Counted from the first letter of the stretch, positions 48,484 to 59,178 are shown. The stretch is DNA of 64,000 nucleotides from Tritrichomonas foetus (GCA_001839685.1 MLAK01000882.1:76199-140198); one strand, 5' to 3'. Translations and numbers: made by a program. Notes: generated from the sequence alone by a model not told the origin.

Positions 48484-49803
48484 ATGATTGAAAATGATTC
48501 CTCCAACATATCAAAGCAAGAAATTAATCAAGACTCACGAAACGAAAGAATCAATCGAAATATGATGCTAAATAATTCAACTGACTCAGAGTTGCCAAAA
48601 TCCTGTCTTTTATCAATTGCTGATGATTTGTTTTCCAACGACCAACAACAAATTATTTCTGGTATTATCTTTTTTGATAATTATTCAGCACTTTATAAAA
48701 TTCCAATTGATGTTGAAATAAAAATCCAACCTTTCTTTGTCAACTTTTTATGTATTCCAGGAGCACCAATTCAATTAATTAATCCTTGTCTTCGAGTTTT
48801 AACATCAATAGCTTCTTCATTTTCAGATAGTTTTGATTATTCACAACTTTTGTGTTCATTAATTCAATTTTTACCAAATTATTATTCTTTTGATGCAATT
48901 TGTGCCTTAATTGGTGCATCAAACATAGTTGCATTCAATTTTTCACAAGAACCGTTTTTAACAAACATAGATGAATGGCTAAATTCCAACAACCAAGATT
49001 ATTATAGTGGAGCCATTGGAATCCTTAATGCTTTAGCCAATCATGAAGAAATATCTCAAGCAATAAAACCTATCTATGCCAAACTAATTGACAATTTCAG
49101 TCAATTGAATATTTCATTGAAAATTCAATGCATTGAAACTTTCACAAATTTACTCAATGTAAGCACTTTTTGGTGTTCTTATTTTGAGAATTGTGCAAAT
49201 TTATCATATATATTTAATTATAAAGAAGATTCAAATCAAATGGAAGCTCTAATTTTGGCAACTTTGAGATTTTTGAAAATATTTATTCAAAATTGTCAAT
49301 GTGATCCAATTCAAATGATTATTAATACACAAGCAATTGATATTCTAATGAATGGTCTTACAAATATCAAGTCGATTATACGAATAGAATCTATTTGGTC
49401 ACTTTTTTATCTTTTTCACAAAATTAATGAAACTCCTGAATTTGTATGGAGACTAAATATTCCCCAAATTCTTATAAATTTAGATCAAGATGATAAATTT
49501 TCAGATTATGAAATGAGAATTGACACACTTTGTATCATCTGTCTTCTTTCACCTAATGTGTCACTTTTTGTTGAAAGTAATTTCACTCAAATGATATGTG
49601 ATAATATTGATTCTTTTTCAAATCACGTTGTTGATAAAATCGAAAGCGCTATTTTAATAATGCTTCAATTTGCGCAATCAACCAATAATATAGAATATTT
49701 AAAAAATGTTGCTCGAAATGATCAATTGCATAATTATCTTTTCAAAAACCAAACTGAAAAAGCATCTCTTATTATGGATATTATAGATAGTGTATGTGAA
49801 TGA
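48484..49803 (+). CDS. Armadillo-type solenoid protein, importin-alpha-like in style
   Basis: 439 residues. After a polar Asn/Ser-rich start (about 35 residues) the rest is a chain of helical repeats of about 42 residues, for example LCSLIQFLPNYYSFDAICAL, GAIGILNALANHEEI, LKIQCIETFTNLLNV and RIESIWSLFYLFHKI. Such R-x-E-x-x-W and A-x-x-x-L-x-N positions are typical of armadillo repeats, including importin-alpha. There is no clear importin-beta-binding basic segment; a weak RNERINRN is the only candidate. The next gene is an importin-beta-like karyopherin on the same strand. Possibly an import adaptor, but the evidence is only fold-level. Confidence 0.65.
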   Translation: MIENDSSNISKQEINQDSRNERINRNMMLNNSTDSELPKSCLLSIADDLFSNDQQQIISGIIFFDNYSALYKIPIDVEIKIQPFFVNFLCIPGAPIQLINPCLRVLTSIASSFSDSFDYSQLLCSLIQFLPNYYSFDAICALIGASNIVAFNFSQEPFLTNIDEWLNSNNQDYYSGAIGILNALANHEEISQAIKPIYAKLIDNFSQLNISLKIQCIETFTNLLNVSTFWCSYFENCANLSYIFNYKEDSNQMEALILATLRFLKIFIQNCQCDPIQMIINTQAIDILMNGLTNIKSIIRIESIWSLFYLFHKINETPEFVWRLNIPQILINLDQDDKFSDYEMRIDTLCIICLLSPNVSLFVESNFTQMICDNIDSFSNHVVDKIESAILIMLQFAQSTNNIEYLKNVARNDQLHNYLFKNQTEKASLIMDIIDSVCE

Positions 49804-50290
49804 TATCCATCATCTAATCTCAAAATGTTTTTGTAATTAAAATATTTCCATAATTTTATACCTTTTTACACAGTTGGAGACTCTCTCTAACTTTTTTTAT
49901 ACTTGTGTTTTTACTTGTCTTTTTTATATATACATATTTTTATAATTTACGTTTCATTAACAATTACACAAGTTATATGAAGGCAAAATAGGAAAGAATA
50001 CTCACTTTTTAAAATGTGCGATTCCATATTATGGTGATTGAAAATAATTCATTTAAAAATATTTATGTTTAGAAATATAGTAATTACTTGGTTCGCTTTA
50101 TGGAATAAGATGACTGAATACTGACAAAAGCCTGACTTTTGGAACAAAATGAATAATGTCACTTTTTTTATGTACCAAACGGATTATTTTTTCTAAACAC
50201 CTATCTGAAAAAATTCAATTAAATATCGGGGATTTACCGTTCAACTTTTCGCAGTTTATTTGGTCACCTATATTATTATCATTGAATTTT
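49804..50290. other. Intergenic region
   Basis: AT-rich spacer between two solenoid genes. The last 135 bases are in frame with the karyopherin from an ATG at 50156 but read as low-complexity Phe/Leu/Ile, so they are treated as upstream. Confidence 0.4.
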
Positions 50291-53200
50291 ATGCAAGGAA
50301 TTGAAGAATTTTTAAATCTTCTAAACTTCCTTCGGTCACCAAATCCGAATGAAAACATGATGGCAAGTAACGCAATTCAAGAATTATGCAAATCACCAAA
50401 TACAATTTATATTTTATTTAATTGCCTAGATATCCTTCAAGATGAAACACTTCGTTTGTATGCATTAGCTATACTACCGAATTGTTTTCGTAATACTGCA
50501 AATTTAATATCCCAAGAAAATTTTATGGTTTGCAGATCCAAAATTCTTGCAAATTTGCAAAGAGAAACGAATAATTTATGTATTTCATCTACAATTAATG
50601 TAATATGTACAATGATTAATGTTTATCCTGCACCATGGCCAGAAATCACCAATTTTGTATTTTCATCAGAATGTCAAAATCTTTATACAACAATTTCTTT
50701 ACTAAATTCTTTTATTTCTAGACTTACACCAGATGAACTCCTTCAAAATCAAGAATTTTTAATGAATATTACACTTTCTGGAATTAATTCAGAGAATTTA
50801 GACATTTCTATTATTTCTGTTTCTTTACTTTATAGTTATTATGATAATATATTAGAAAAGATACCTAATAATGTTCCACCATTTTCACCGTTCCAACAAC
50901 CACTTTTGAATCTTTTTATGCAAATTTTAAATTCTGGTCATATTAGAGATTTACTTGAATTTCTTCGTCCTGTTTTAAATGGTGCTGAAAATAATTTTTT
51001 TATTTTCCCTTTTGATTTATCAATCCCTCTAATCTTTAATTTCATCGGGCAAGAAGCAAATGATCCAATAATGAAACTTCTTATTCATAATTTTTTAGTA
51101 AGCTTGTTGAAAACCCCAGATTTATCAGAATTTTTAAAACAGGAAAACTTTCAAAATATGATCCTTCTTGAAAAACATATGATGGATATACTTTTATCCG
51201 AAAATATTGAAAGCTATGATGATTTCTTTGAAGATATTGAATTAGGACTATCCATTGTATTTCAAAAAATGTCACCAAATGACTGTATTCAATTTTCAAT
51301 AACAAATGGACAAAATTTCCTAGAGTCTAATAATATTTCACAGGTATGCTTCGCGTTAATGATTTTTAATTCCGCTGTAAATGAAAAAATGCAATATTTT
51401 TCAAAAGAATCATTGAATTATATATATTCAACTTATTTAAATGCAATGAATTCATCAAATAAAGTTATTCTGATTTTAGTTGGAACAATTTTGAAAAACC
51501 ACTTTCAAAATTACCATGAACAAGCGAATGAATTTTTGATGGAAACAATGAATTCCCTAATGAAGTATTTAGCTTGTGTAAACAAAAATTTCACGATTTT
51601 GGTAGATTTTGTCTCTCAATTAGAAAATAGTGATACTGTATTTGAGCCCCTTTTGAATTTCTCAACACATTTAATTAAAACAGGCACAATTATTGATCAG
51701 CATGATGGTTATTGCCTTATTTCTGAATTAATCAAAAAATCTGAAGAGAAGATTTTTCAAATTTTCGAATCACTTTATCAACTATTGCTAAGTATTATAA
51801 TACAGCCTTTACTGATGCAAGATCCTCATTATTTGGTTCTTTATTGTTTAAGCGACTTGGTTTCTGTAGCGCCAGAAAGACTTTTATCACATTTTCCTGA
51901 ATTTATGAATCCAATTTGTCATGCATTATTGACTTCTAAAGATGAAACTTTTCTTCCTGCTTATTTTGATGCACTGATTTTTCTGATTGATCACTATTTT
52001 GAAGAATATTCCGACCTATTCATGCAGCCTTTTGATTTTATGATGAAAATACTTAATAAAAATTGGGAAGAAAAACTTAATCAGCAACAAATTGATCCTT
52101 TTAAATCAATGAAGATATGTTATAAGTTTTTAAATGCAACTTTTAGTCTTTTTTATTTAGCCAAGTTGTCAGCTTTCATTCAAAATGACGCTTTTACAAA
52201 TACTCTTTTAGGAAAGATTTCCAGTTATCTATCAATTTGTAAAGCTTCAAATATTCCTCAAGAATATTTATTAAAATCTCTTTTATGTATTTTAGAATGC
52301 CTTGATAGTCCAAATGAACAATGCACTATAATTACTTCACAATGCATAGATATTTTTATTAATACTACTGATGAAAGTGTTTTGAGTGATTTTTTTCCTG
52401 TTTTAAGAAGTTTTGCCAATTTGGGCTGTATTAATGCTGAAACTTCTTTTGAACTGATGAAAACATCATTACAATTGACAACAACAATTCCTAACTTTAA
52501 TTCTGATCATTTACTTGCGAGTGACATAATTGTTTTAGTGGTGAATTGTGCAAGATTGGTTGATATTGAACAATTTATTCAATTTTTTTATTCATTTTAT
52601 GCTCAACGATGTCAAATCGAAGGTCATGTTTCCATATTCTGTATTAATTTAATTAAAAATCTTGATATTGAACAAATTATTCCTTTAATTAAATCATCTT
52701 CCTTTACTGAATTGAGAGAAAACATAGGAAAAATTATTGCTGAAGGACCAAATGATCTTGCAACTGCAATTGTTAATTTTATGATAGCACTTGTTAAAAT
52801 GGTTGATAGGCTACAAGTTATCCCTTTTGCTGAAACTTTACTTGTAGCTTCGAAAAATCGTTTGGCTGCAGAAATTTCAAACAAAACTGCTCTTCGTGAA
52901 AGTTTAGCAACTTTTATTTCGATTCTTGCTGGACAAATAGTTGGTGATTCCTTCCCATTTAATGAATTATTACCTCTGATTATAGAAATATTGCCAATAA
53001 GATATGATTATTCTTTATGCTATGACATTTACCAATTTCTTGGATCAACTTGTAATTATATTTTTACACCTGAAATGAAACAAGTTTTTATAGTGAAGAT
53101 TATTTTCTTATTTGCTCAACCGCTTCATAAATTGCGAGAAATGAAAGTTGATGACTTGATTTTATCATCATTAATTCGATGTATACATGATACACTTCAA

Positions 53201-53335
53201 GAAAATGATAATGATGCGTTTATCCTTCAGATTTTGGGAGGAAATCAAGAATTATTAAGTTTGTACCATAATTCATTAGAATATGTGAAACAAAAATCGC
53301 AAGAAGTTGTTAATAGTATGATGTTAAAAATGTAA
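50291..53335 (+). CDS. Importin-beta family karyopherin (importin-4/5, Kap123-like)
   Basis: 1014 residues from the ATG at 50291 (MQGIEEFLNLL), which starts the first HEAT repeat as in other karyopherins; an earlier ATG at 50156 would add a hydrophobic leader without family similarity. The order LNFLRSPNPNENMMASNAIQEL, then LPNCFRN, then repeated HEAT helices to the end matches the general layout of importin-4/5 and Kap123 (about 1,080-1,115 residues). The acidic loops and the overall length fit. These proteins carry ribosomal proteins and histones through nuclear pores under RanGTP control. Which paralogue it is cannot be decided by eye. Confidence 0.75.
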   Translation: MQGIEEFLNLLNFLRSPNPNENMMASNAIQELCKSPNTIYILFNCLDILQDETLRLYALAILPNCFRNTANLISQENFMVCRSKILANLQRETNNLCISSTINVICTMINVYPAPWPEITNFVFSSECQNLYTTISLLNSFISRLTPDELLQNQEFLMNITLSGINSENLDISIISVSLLYSYYDNILEKIPNNVPPFSPFQQPLLNLFMQILNSGHIRDLLEFLRPVLNGAENNFFIFPFDLSIPLIFNFIGQEANDPIMKLLIHNFLVSLLKTPDLSEFLKQENFQNMILLEKHMMDILLSENIESYDDFFEDIELGLSIVFQKMSPNDCIQFSITNGQNFLESNNISQVCFALMIFNSAVNEKMQYFSKESLNYIYSTYLNAMNSSNKVILILVGTILKNHFQNYHEQANEFLMETMNSLMKYLACVNKNFTILVDFVSQLENSDTVFEPLLNFSTHLIKTGTIIDQHDGYCLISELIKKSEEKIFQIFESLYQLLLSIIIQPLLMQDPHYLVLYCLSDLVSVAPERLLSHFPEFMNPICHALLTSKDETFLPAYFDALIFLIDHYFEEYSDLFMQPFDFMMKILNKNWEEKLNQQQIDPFKSMKICYKFLNATFSLFYLAKLSAFIQNDAFTNTLLGKISSYLSICKASNIPQEYLLKSLLCILECLDSPNEQCTIITSQCIDIFINTTDESVLSDFFPVLRSFANLGCINAETSFELMKTSLQLTTTIPNFNSDHLLASDIIVLVVNCARLVDIEQFIQFFYSFYAQRCQIEGHVSIFCINLIKNLDIEQIIPLIKSSSFTELRENIGKIIAEGPNDLATAIVNFMIALVKMVDRLQVIPFAETLLVASKNRLAAEISNKTALRESLATFISILAGQIVGDSFPFNELLPLIIEILPIRYDYSLCYDIYQFLGSTCNYIFTPEMKQVFIVKIIFLFAQPLHKLREMKVDDLILSSLIRCIHDTLQENDNDAFILQILGGNQELLSLYHNSLEYVKQKSQEVVNSMMLKM

Positions 53336-53810
53336 TGAAATACTAATTCTGTTTTTTTTTAAAAAAATTAATTTATAATATTTTGGATGTGTATTAGTTC
53401 ATATTTGATCGTTTTGGAATACAGAGATTCTTCTTCAATGTATATTCAATATACAATATTCTAATATACATGGATGATATCACCACATATGAGTTTTGAA
53501 AAAATGTGTGCTAAAATAAATAATTTGACAAATTTCGATATAACTTTTTCTGAAATATTTAAAAAAAAAAAGATTTCACTTTCAACGATACTATATCGTA
53601 TTTTCTTCACTTTGATGTGACCGTTCCATAATTTTATTTATTTCTTCAAAAAATATGAACACAATTCTTTTGGTGGCTAACATTATCGTTTCATGAATTA
53701 ACTTTTTGAAAGATTTTTCAATGGTCTGAATTCTAGCAATCTGAAAATTGAATGCTATTGTATTTTTTTTATTCAATTGTTTGATGTCACATCACTGTTC
53801 ATTTCACTTA
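53336..53810. other. Intergenic region with initiators
   Basis: AT-rich spacer; overlapping Inr-like TCATTT and TCACTT lie at its end. A minus-strand frame at 53591-53776 is unlikely to be a gene. Confidence 0.4.
53799..53809 (+). promoter_or_regulatory. Tandem Inr-like motifs of glutamate decarboxylase gene
   Basis: TCATTT (53799-53804) and TCACTT (53804-53809) both match TCAY(T/A) and end one base before the ATG at 53811, excluding the further upstream ATG at 53748 as the likely start. Confidence 0.5.
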
Positions 53811-55232
53811 ATGAATAGTAGAGAGAACGATCCAATCAAAGACATGAACATGCCAATTTTCGGCTCAAAATCCATTCTTGAACCTTTACCAAAAGATGTT
53901 TTACCGACAGCACCAACAGATCCACGAATTGCTTATCAACTTGTTAAAGAAGAAACAATTGCTCAAATTCAGCCACGTTTAAACCTCGCAACATTTGTAA
54001 CAACTTACATGGATTCTTATGCTACCCGATTAATGAATGATACCATTGATGTTAATTACATCGATGAAACTGAATATCCAAGAATTGCAGGTATGACAGC
54101 CAAATGTATTAATATGATTGCTAATCTTTGGAATACTCCTGAGAAGGAAGAATGGAAAACAGGAGCAGTAGCCATTGGATCAAGCGAAGCATGCATGTTA
54201 GGAGGAGTTGCTGCATGGATACAATGGAAGAAAAGGAGACAAGCAGCAGGTAAACCATATGATAAACCAAATTTTGTCATCTCTGCAGCTTATCAAGTTG
54301 TTTGGGAAAAGTTTGCATTAATGTGGCAAATTGAAATGAGGACAATTCCACTCAGTGAAGATAAAAGAACTTTACAACCAGAAGATGTAATTGCAAACTG
54401 TGATGAAAATACAATATTTGTTGTAGCAATAGAAGGAGTTACTTGGACTGGATTAAATGATGATGTTGAAGCCATTGATAAAGCACTTGATGAATTTAAC
54501 ACCAAAAATAACTTACAAATCCCGATTCATATTGATGGAGCAACAGGTGGCTTTATTTTGCCTTTCTTAAAACCAGAACATAAGTGGGATTTCCGATTAA
54601 AATGGGTTTATTCTATTAATACATCAGGGCATAAATATGGTCTTGTTTATCCTGGACTTGGCTGGATTATTTGGCGTGGTAGAGAATGTGTTCCTGAAGA
54701 AATGTCTTTTTCAGTTAATTATTTAGGTGCTCAAATCACTCAGATTGGATTGAACTTTTCACGTCCAGCTTCACAAATTGTTGGGCAATATTACCAATTT
54801 ATTAGGCACGGTTTCGAAGGTTATAAATCTGTACAATATAACTCTTGGGTGATTGCAAAGTTCTTACATGAAACAATTTGTGATTTCAAGATATTTCGAG
54901 CTTATTCAAATGATGTTGATAATCCGGTTTTCATCTTCATGCTTGATCCTGAATTTGAAGAGAAAAGTAAATGGACACTTTTTGATTTAGAAGATGGTCT
55001 CAAACAATACGGCTGGATGGTCCCTGCATATACAATGCCAGCAAATATTGAATATTTGACAGTTATGAGAATTGTCGTGAGAGCAGGATTTAGTCGTGAT
55101 ATGGCAGACATGCTTCTTACTGATATGAAGGCAGCAGTGGAAAAACTTCAAATGCTCGAGTACCCAACCCATTCTAGAATTCAACGTGATCAAAATGTAA
55201 AAAATCAAAAATCTGCTGTTGTTCATTGCTAA
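53811..55232 (+). CDS. gadB: Glutamate decarboxylase (PLP-dependent, group II)
   Basis: 473 residues from the ATG at 53811, chosen because two Inr-like motifs sit directly before it. It converts L-glutamate to GABA and CO2, consuming a proton. Family blocks in order: FGSKSI near the start, NLATFVTTYMD, the PLP-phosphate block AIGSSEACMLGG, the PLP-ring Asp242 in HIDGATGGF (bacterial and plant enzymes usually have DAASGG) and the Schiff-base Lys275 in NTSGHKYGLVYPG. Length fits bacterial GadB (466). No calmodulin-binding tail is apparent. In an anaerobic protist this could serve pH homeostasis or glutamate catabolism. A bacterial or lateral origin is possible but unproven; base use matches its neighbours. 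Confidence 0.95.
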   Translation: MNSRENDPIKDMNMPIFGSKSILEPLPKDVLPTAPTDPRIAYQLVKEETIAQIQPRLNLATFVTTYMDSYATRLMNDTIDVNYIDETEYPRIAGMTAKCINMIANLWNTPEKEEWKTGAVAIGSSEACMLGGVAAWIQWKKRRQAAGKPYDKPNFVISAAYQVVWEKFALMWQIEMRTIPLSEDKRTLQPEDVIANCDENTIFVVAIEGVTWTGLNDDVEAIDKALDEFNTKNNLQIPIHIDGATGGFILPFLKPEHKWDFRLKWVYSINTSGHKYGLVYPGLGWIIWRGRECVPEEMSFSVNYLGAQITQIGLNFSRPASQIVGQYYQFIRHGFEGYKSVQYNSWVIAKFLHETICDFKIFRAYSNDVDNPVFIFMLDPEFEEKSKWTLFDLEDGLKQYGWMVPAYTMPANIEYLTVMRIVVRAGFSRDMADMLLTDMKAAVEKLQMLEYPTHSRIQRDQNVKNQKSAVVHC

Positions 55233-56152
55233 AAATAAATGCAGTTTTACTGGATAATAAGTTTATTAATTTTGTTGAAAACTTTCAATGATTTTTTTAG
55301 TGGTATAGAAAAATAAAGTTATTAGATAAGACATGATATAATAGTTAATTATAATTCTATATTTAACCCTATAAATGTATAAGCATCAGTTTTAGACTTC
55401 AGTGATTGGATCGAAAATGAATCAGACTCAAATACAAATTAGACGGCTTTTTGGATTAAAATCTCATATAAAAATATTGGCTAAAAATATTTGAAATTTT
55501 ATGATGCTTTTGGTTGGGAATGGTCAATTAAACTAAAAAAATAAAAACTTTCATGTAAATTTCTGAAGAAATGTGGTCAAAACATATTGTATGATATTGG
55601 CCATTTTCTCTTTCAAAAATAAATTGACACTTCCAAGAAATACTTACAGGAATAAGTTTTTCCTTAAAAAGAGTGTTTTCAAGTTTATTTGATCATGAAG
55701 ATTAATTTTTTTTTTTGAAAATATTCAAATATTTCAATGTAATATTTTGTTCTCCAAGTTGATCATTAAACACTGATTAATAGGTTATATCATGCTTATA
55801 CTAGGTTTGTCTTTTTTATAAATACATAAAATTAATATATTTGCGATAAAATATAATAAAAAAAGGAGAAATAACAAGATAAAAACACGAAATATTGGCC
55901 ACTTTTGTTTACCGCTTGGCAGATTTTCAATGTATTGATCAAATTTTCGAATGGATGTTTTGGTTAATCGCTATCAAAATTCAATGATTTATGAAATATC
56001 ATTCGAGAAAAATCTTTTTGAATAAATTCCCTCTGATCATTCTTAGTTTCAGAAAAAGAAGTAAATGTCATATTAACTTTTCATATAGCACATCCAATTT
56101 CTATAGAAATTTTCTGAAGAATAAAGTAAAAAAAAGATCAACAATATTTTAA
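55233..56152. other. AT-rich intergenic region
   Basis: About 0.9 kb between the GAD and pseudokinase genes. Poly-A/T tracts only; no gene, repeat or RNA recognised. Confidence 0.4.
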
Positions 56153-57043
56153 ATGAAACAAAAACAAACAAAAGAATTCAAGGATTCAGATCCAACAGGT
56201 CGCTACTTTCGACGCAGTGAAATTGAGCACTTTTCTTCGCATTGTTGGACTTACCGCGCTTACGATTCGGTTGATGGATTGGATATATCGTGGGTCCAAT
56301 ACCAAATACCGACGGCCCCGGCAGCCGAAAAACTCGATTATTACACATCTCTCGATTTTCAGCAACTTATGAAAATGAAAACATGGTGGACTTCTCCAGA
56401 TAAAACAGTTTTATTCATTATTACAGAATCTCTCGGTAGTTGTACTATATTCGATTTTTTGGAACGCCAAGACTCAGTCTATCGTCCTAAGGCCATTTCT
56501 CGATGGTTTAAGGCCGTTTTACAGGCTCTCAATTATTTACATCAGCGGAATATTATTCATGGAAAAGTTCGTTTAAGTGAGATTTTTATTAAGCCGAGTA
56601 GTGGTACAGTCAAGCTTTCTCACCCAATTAGCAGAATGAATTTCATGGATAAAGATGAAATTATCGTTTCTTGCTATATGGCTCCGGAGGAGCTCGAAAA
56701 TGTTATTTCAATACGCGGCGACATTTGGCAATTTGGAATAGGTTTAACAGAGGCAGTTACGAGGCAGAAGCCCTTCTCGGAATGTAAATCGTCGATGGAG
56801 CTCATCACCAGGCTGGCCAGCTACACTCCGCCAAAAGCAGTAGAGTCAATTGGAGACCCGATTTTGAAGGACCTCATAATGAAATGTCTTCAACCGCCCG
56901 AAAACAGGCCAACCGCAGAGCAACTCCTCTCACATCAGTTTTTCACAATGGACTTTTCGGCTCCCCAGCCCCAGGCGGACACTGGAAAGGGATCGATGAG
57001 TTTGATAGACCTGTCACCATATCAAGAAATTAGATCTGAATAA
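56153..57043 (+). CDS. NRBP-like pseudokinase
   Basis: 296 residues. The fold of a WNK/NRBP-group kinase is visible: a GRYFRRSE start, SWVQYQI in place of the ATP-lysine strand (no Lys), YLHQRNIIHGK (His136-Gly-Lys138 instead of HRD), SHP at 156-158 instead of DFG, then CYMAPEE and DIWQFGIGLTEAV. NRBP1 also has IIHG at the HRD site and lost its ATP lysine. All three catalytic motifs (Lys, HRD-Asp, DFG-Asp) are missing, so the protein should be catalytically inactive and act as a scaffold. In animals NRBP proteins support ubiquitin ligase complexes; whether that applies here is unknown. Confidence 0.82.
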   Translation: MKQKQTKEFKDSDPTGRYFRRSEIEHFSSHCWTYRAYDSVDGLDISWVQYQIPTAPAAEKLDYYTSLDFQQLMKMKTWWTSPDKTVLFIITESLGSCTIFDFLERQDSVYRPKAISRWFKAVLQALNYLHQRNIIHGKVRLSEIFIKPSSGTVKLSHPISRMNFMDKDEIIVSCYMAPEELENVISIRGDIWQFGIGLTEAVTRQKPFSECKSSMELITRLASYTPPKAVESIGDPILKDLIMKCLQPPENRPTAEQLLSHQFFTMDFSAPQPQADTGKGSMSLIDLSPYQEIRSE

Positions 57044-57567
57044 ATTTTTATCCAGTATTACATTTTCTTTTTTTATATGAATTAATTTCACCTTGAGTAA
57101 TGTCAAAATATGGTAGATGTGATTCACCAAACATTGTTGTGGTGTTCTGAAAATTTATAATCACATGGATAAACACGAAAAACTTTTATGATTACTATCA
57201 AGATATAAAAAATAAGAAGATGACAAATTCTATGTTTAATAAAACCTATATCTTTGATCGATTATCAATTTGTTCACATTCGATGATATTGGATTAAAAA
57301 AAGAGTTTCCTCAACACACATTCCATGACTCATTCGCTCAGATTATATCAAAGAAAAACTAATACGATAGATATGATTCTACAAATGATAAGATGGCAGA
57401 TTTATGCAATTATTATGGTCACATAATGGTGGGATGAAAAATGATGATCAAACCGACTGGATCCAATTTATTTCTTATCGTGAAATGCTTTCATGATTAA
57501 AAAGATTTCACTTCATGTTTTTTTAATAGCGATATTTTCCTTAACGTACAGTAAAATCAAAAATATC
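57044..57567. other. Intergenic region
   Basis: AT-rich spacer. The last 75 bases are in frame with the following gene and encode a hydrophobic leader that is judged non-coding. An Inr-like TCACTT lies at 57508-57513, 55 bases before the chosen ATG. Confidence 0.35.
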
Positions 57568-58098
57568 ATGGCTTGTGCCTGCAACTTAAAAAACTATGGA
57601 AGTCGAACACTTGTTGGAAATTGGTTTGAAGAACGAATTACACTCGATAAACATTTTGGTCCTGGATCGCTCCAACTAAAAGATATGGATCTTGAATGTC
57701 AAGTTAAGCCATTCGAAGTTTGTCCAAAATGGGAAATGGATCATCCATCGATCAAAACATCACAATACCAAGAAGACACAGATATTCGCCATCTTGAAGA
57801 ACGAAATCAAATTCATCGCCGAATCAATACAGCGAATGCCAGAAGGAGGCTTCAGGGAACAGGAACCTTGGCTTTGGAGGGAATCCCAGGATCAACATGC
57901 ACGCCAAGCCAGCTCACTCACCAATTCATTGATCCACATAAAATGCGATTCAAGACAACCTACCAGAAGGCGTACTGCAGACCGGAAACCGAGATGAGAT
58001 GCAGGGGACCAGGTAAAACAGGAGCAGCAACATCGAGGATGCCACCTAGAATTGCATGCACAGACTCAACATGGTCGCCGGGATGGAGAGAAAAGTGA
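57568..58098 (+). CDS. CFAP68-like candidate axonemal protein
   Basis: 176 residues from the ATG at 57568 (MACACNLKNYGSRTL); the upstream ATG at 57493 would add a signal-like leader that conflicts with the axonemal resemblance. The segment SRTLVGNWFEERITL resembles the conserved T-L-x-G-N-W-x-x-E-R-x of CFAP68, a microtubule inner protein of ciliary doublets. Several Cys and Pro residues and an extended, basic, disordered-looking C-terminus (RRRLQGTG, TYQKAYCRPETEM) fit small axonemal binders. No membrane span in this version. The parent organism should be flagellate. The alternative is a secreted Cys-containing protein using the upstream start. Confidence 0.5.
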   Translation: MACACNLKNYGSRTLVGNWFEERITLDKHFGPGSLQLKDMDLECQVKPFEVCPKWEMDHPSIKTSQYQEDTDIRHLEERNQIHRRINTANARRRLQGTGTLALEGIPGSTCTPSQLTHQFIDPHKMRFKTTYQKAYCRPETEMRCRGPGKTGAATSRMPPRIACTDSTWSPGWREK

Positions 58099-58707
58099 AT
58101 TGACTTTCTTTTTTGTTGAACAAAACTTATTTTTTATTTATTTATTGATAGTAAAATGACTTGAAATACGAAATTTTCTTTTTTATCAAAGAGAATACAT
58201 TACTGAGAATCACTATCAGTCATTATGGGTGTGATCGGTTCAGATATTGAAAATTCATAACATATCCAATAAAACTACTTCAGAGATAAAAAATTGCTGT
58301 CAATCATTTTTATTTTCTTATCATTATCTTTCGAATGGTGTTCTTTTTTCTTAAATTGCTCGAGAAATGACGGACAGTTATGAGGAAATTTCGTGAAAAA
58401 GTAAGTTCACTTCTAATTTTTTCCTTCGATTCTTTCTTTTGATTCTTTCTTATGTCTTTCTTATGATTCATTCTTTTGATTCTTTCTTATGTTTCTTTCT
58501 TTTGATTCTTTCTTATGGTTCTTTCTTTCGATTCTATCAATTGATTTTCCTGCAAAAACAGCCTTCGAATATAAAAAGTTTGTGAATCCTTTCGACCAAT
58601 AACCAATCAAAAAACCAAATTGATATATCTATGAATAAAAAATTAAAAAACCTTTGATGAAAAGATAGAAAGATGATGATTTGATAATATGTCGAGATTT
58701 ATTGTAT
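58099..58707. other. Intergenic region with 13-bp tandem repeat
   Basis: About 0.6 kb. Contains the GATTCTTTCTT array at 58428-58538. Otherwise AT-rich. Confidence 0.6.
58428..58538. repeat. 13-bp tandem repeat (GATTCTTTCTTWT)
   Basis: Eight units and a partial ninth, on 13-base steps except one 11-base unit (58454-58464). Each differs from the consensus by up to two bases. Confidence 0.85.
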
Positions 58708-59178
58708 TTAAATGAAAAATGACGCAATAAGGAAAACAAGTGAAGCGCCAATGTTGGCAAACAATCCAAATCTCAAATCAGTAACGAGTTTTCCTTCAAT
58801 GAAGAACATTGCAAGTGTGAAGGCGGCGGATGAGGCGAGTGCAAGAAGGTATCCAATAACACGGAAGAACTTGAGTGGAACCAAAAGAATCAAAGCTGAG
58901 GCAACCATCGCATATGCCATAAGTTCGAATGTGATTTGATTGTGAGGTCCGCCTTCTGATGGAGGTGCACCAAGATAGCGGAGGCCTTTTTCGTAAACCA
59001 TGACGTCGCCAATTGATGGTGCTGATTCTTCTGTTCGTTTGATGATATTCGCTTGTGTGAGGAAGAACTTGAGATAAGGAATAACTAACTGTCCAGGTGC
59101 GTACCATTCGTCTGCAACCTTTACCCATGGAAAGGCGTATGTAAGTGCAAGAATTGCATAGAAGATAAATCCAATCAT
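58708..59178 (-). CDS. Small four-span membrane protein, unknown
   Basis: 156 residues with four hydrophobic spans: residues 1-18 (could also be a signal anchor), 84-102, 105-125 and about 134-155. The loop between spans 1 and 2 is long (about 65 residues) and contains WYAPGQLVIPY, EESAPSIGDV and GAPPSEGG. It ends in a hydrophobic SFFI. The layout resembles claudin-like or other four-span small proteins, but no W-x-x-W-C or other signature is seen. I do not recognise the family. Codon use is GC-richer than its spacer, which supports a real, well-expressed gene. Confidence 0.75.
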   Translation of the reverse strand: MIGFIFYAILALTYAFPWVKVADEWYAPGQLVIPYLKFFLTQANIIKRTEESAPSIGDVMVYEKGLRYLGAPPSEGGPHNQITFELMAYAMVASALILLVPLKFFRVIGYLLALASSAAFTLAMFFIEGKLVTDLRFGLFANIGASLVFLIASFFI

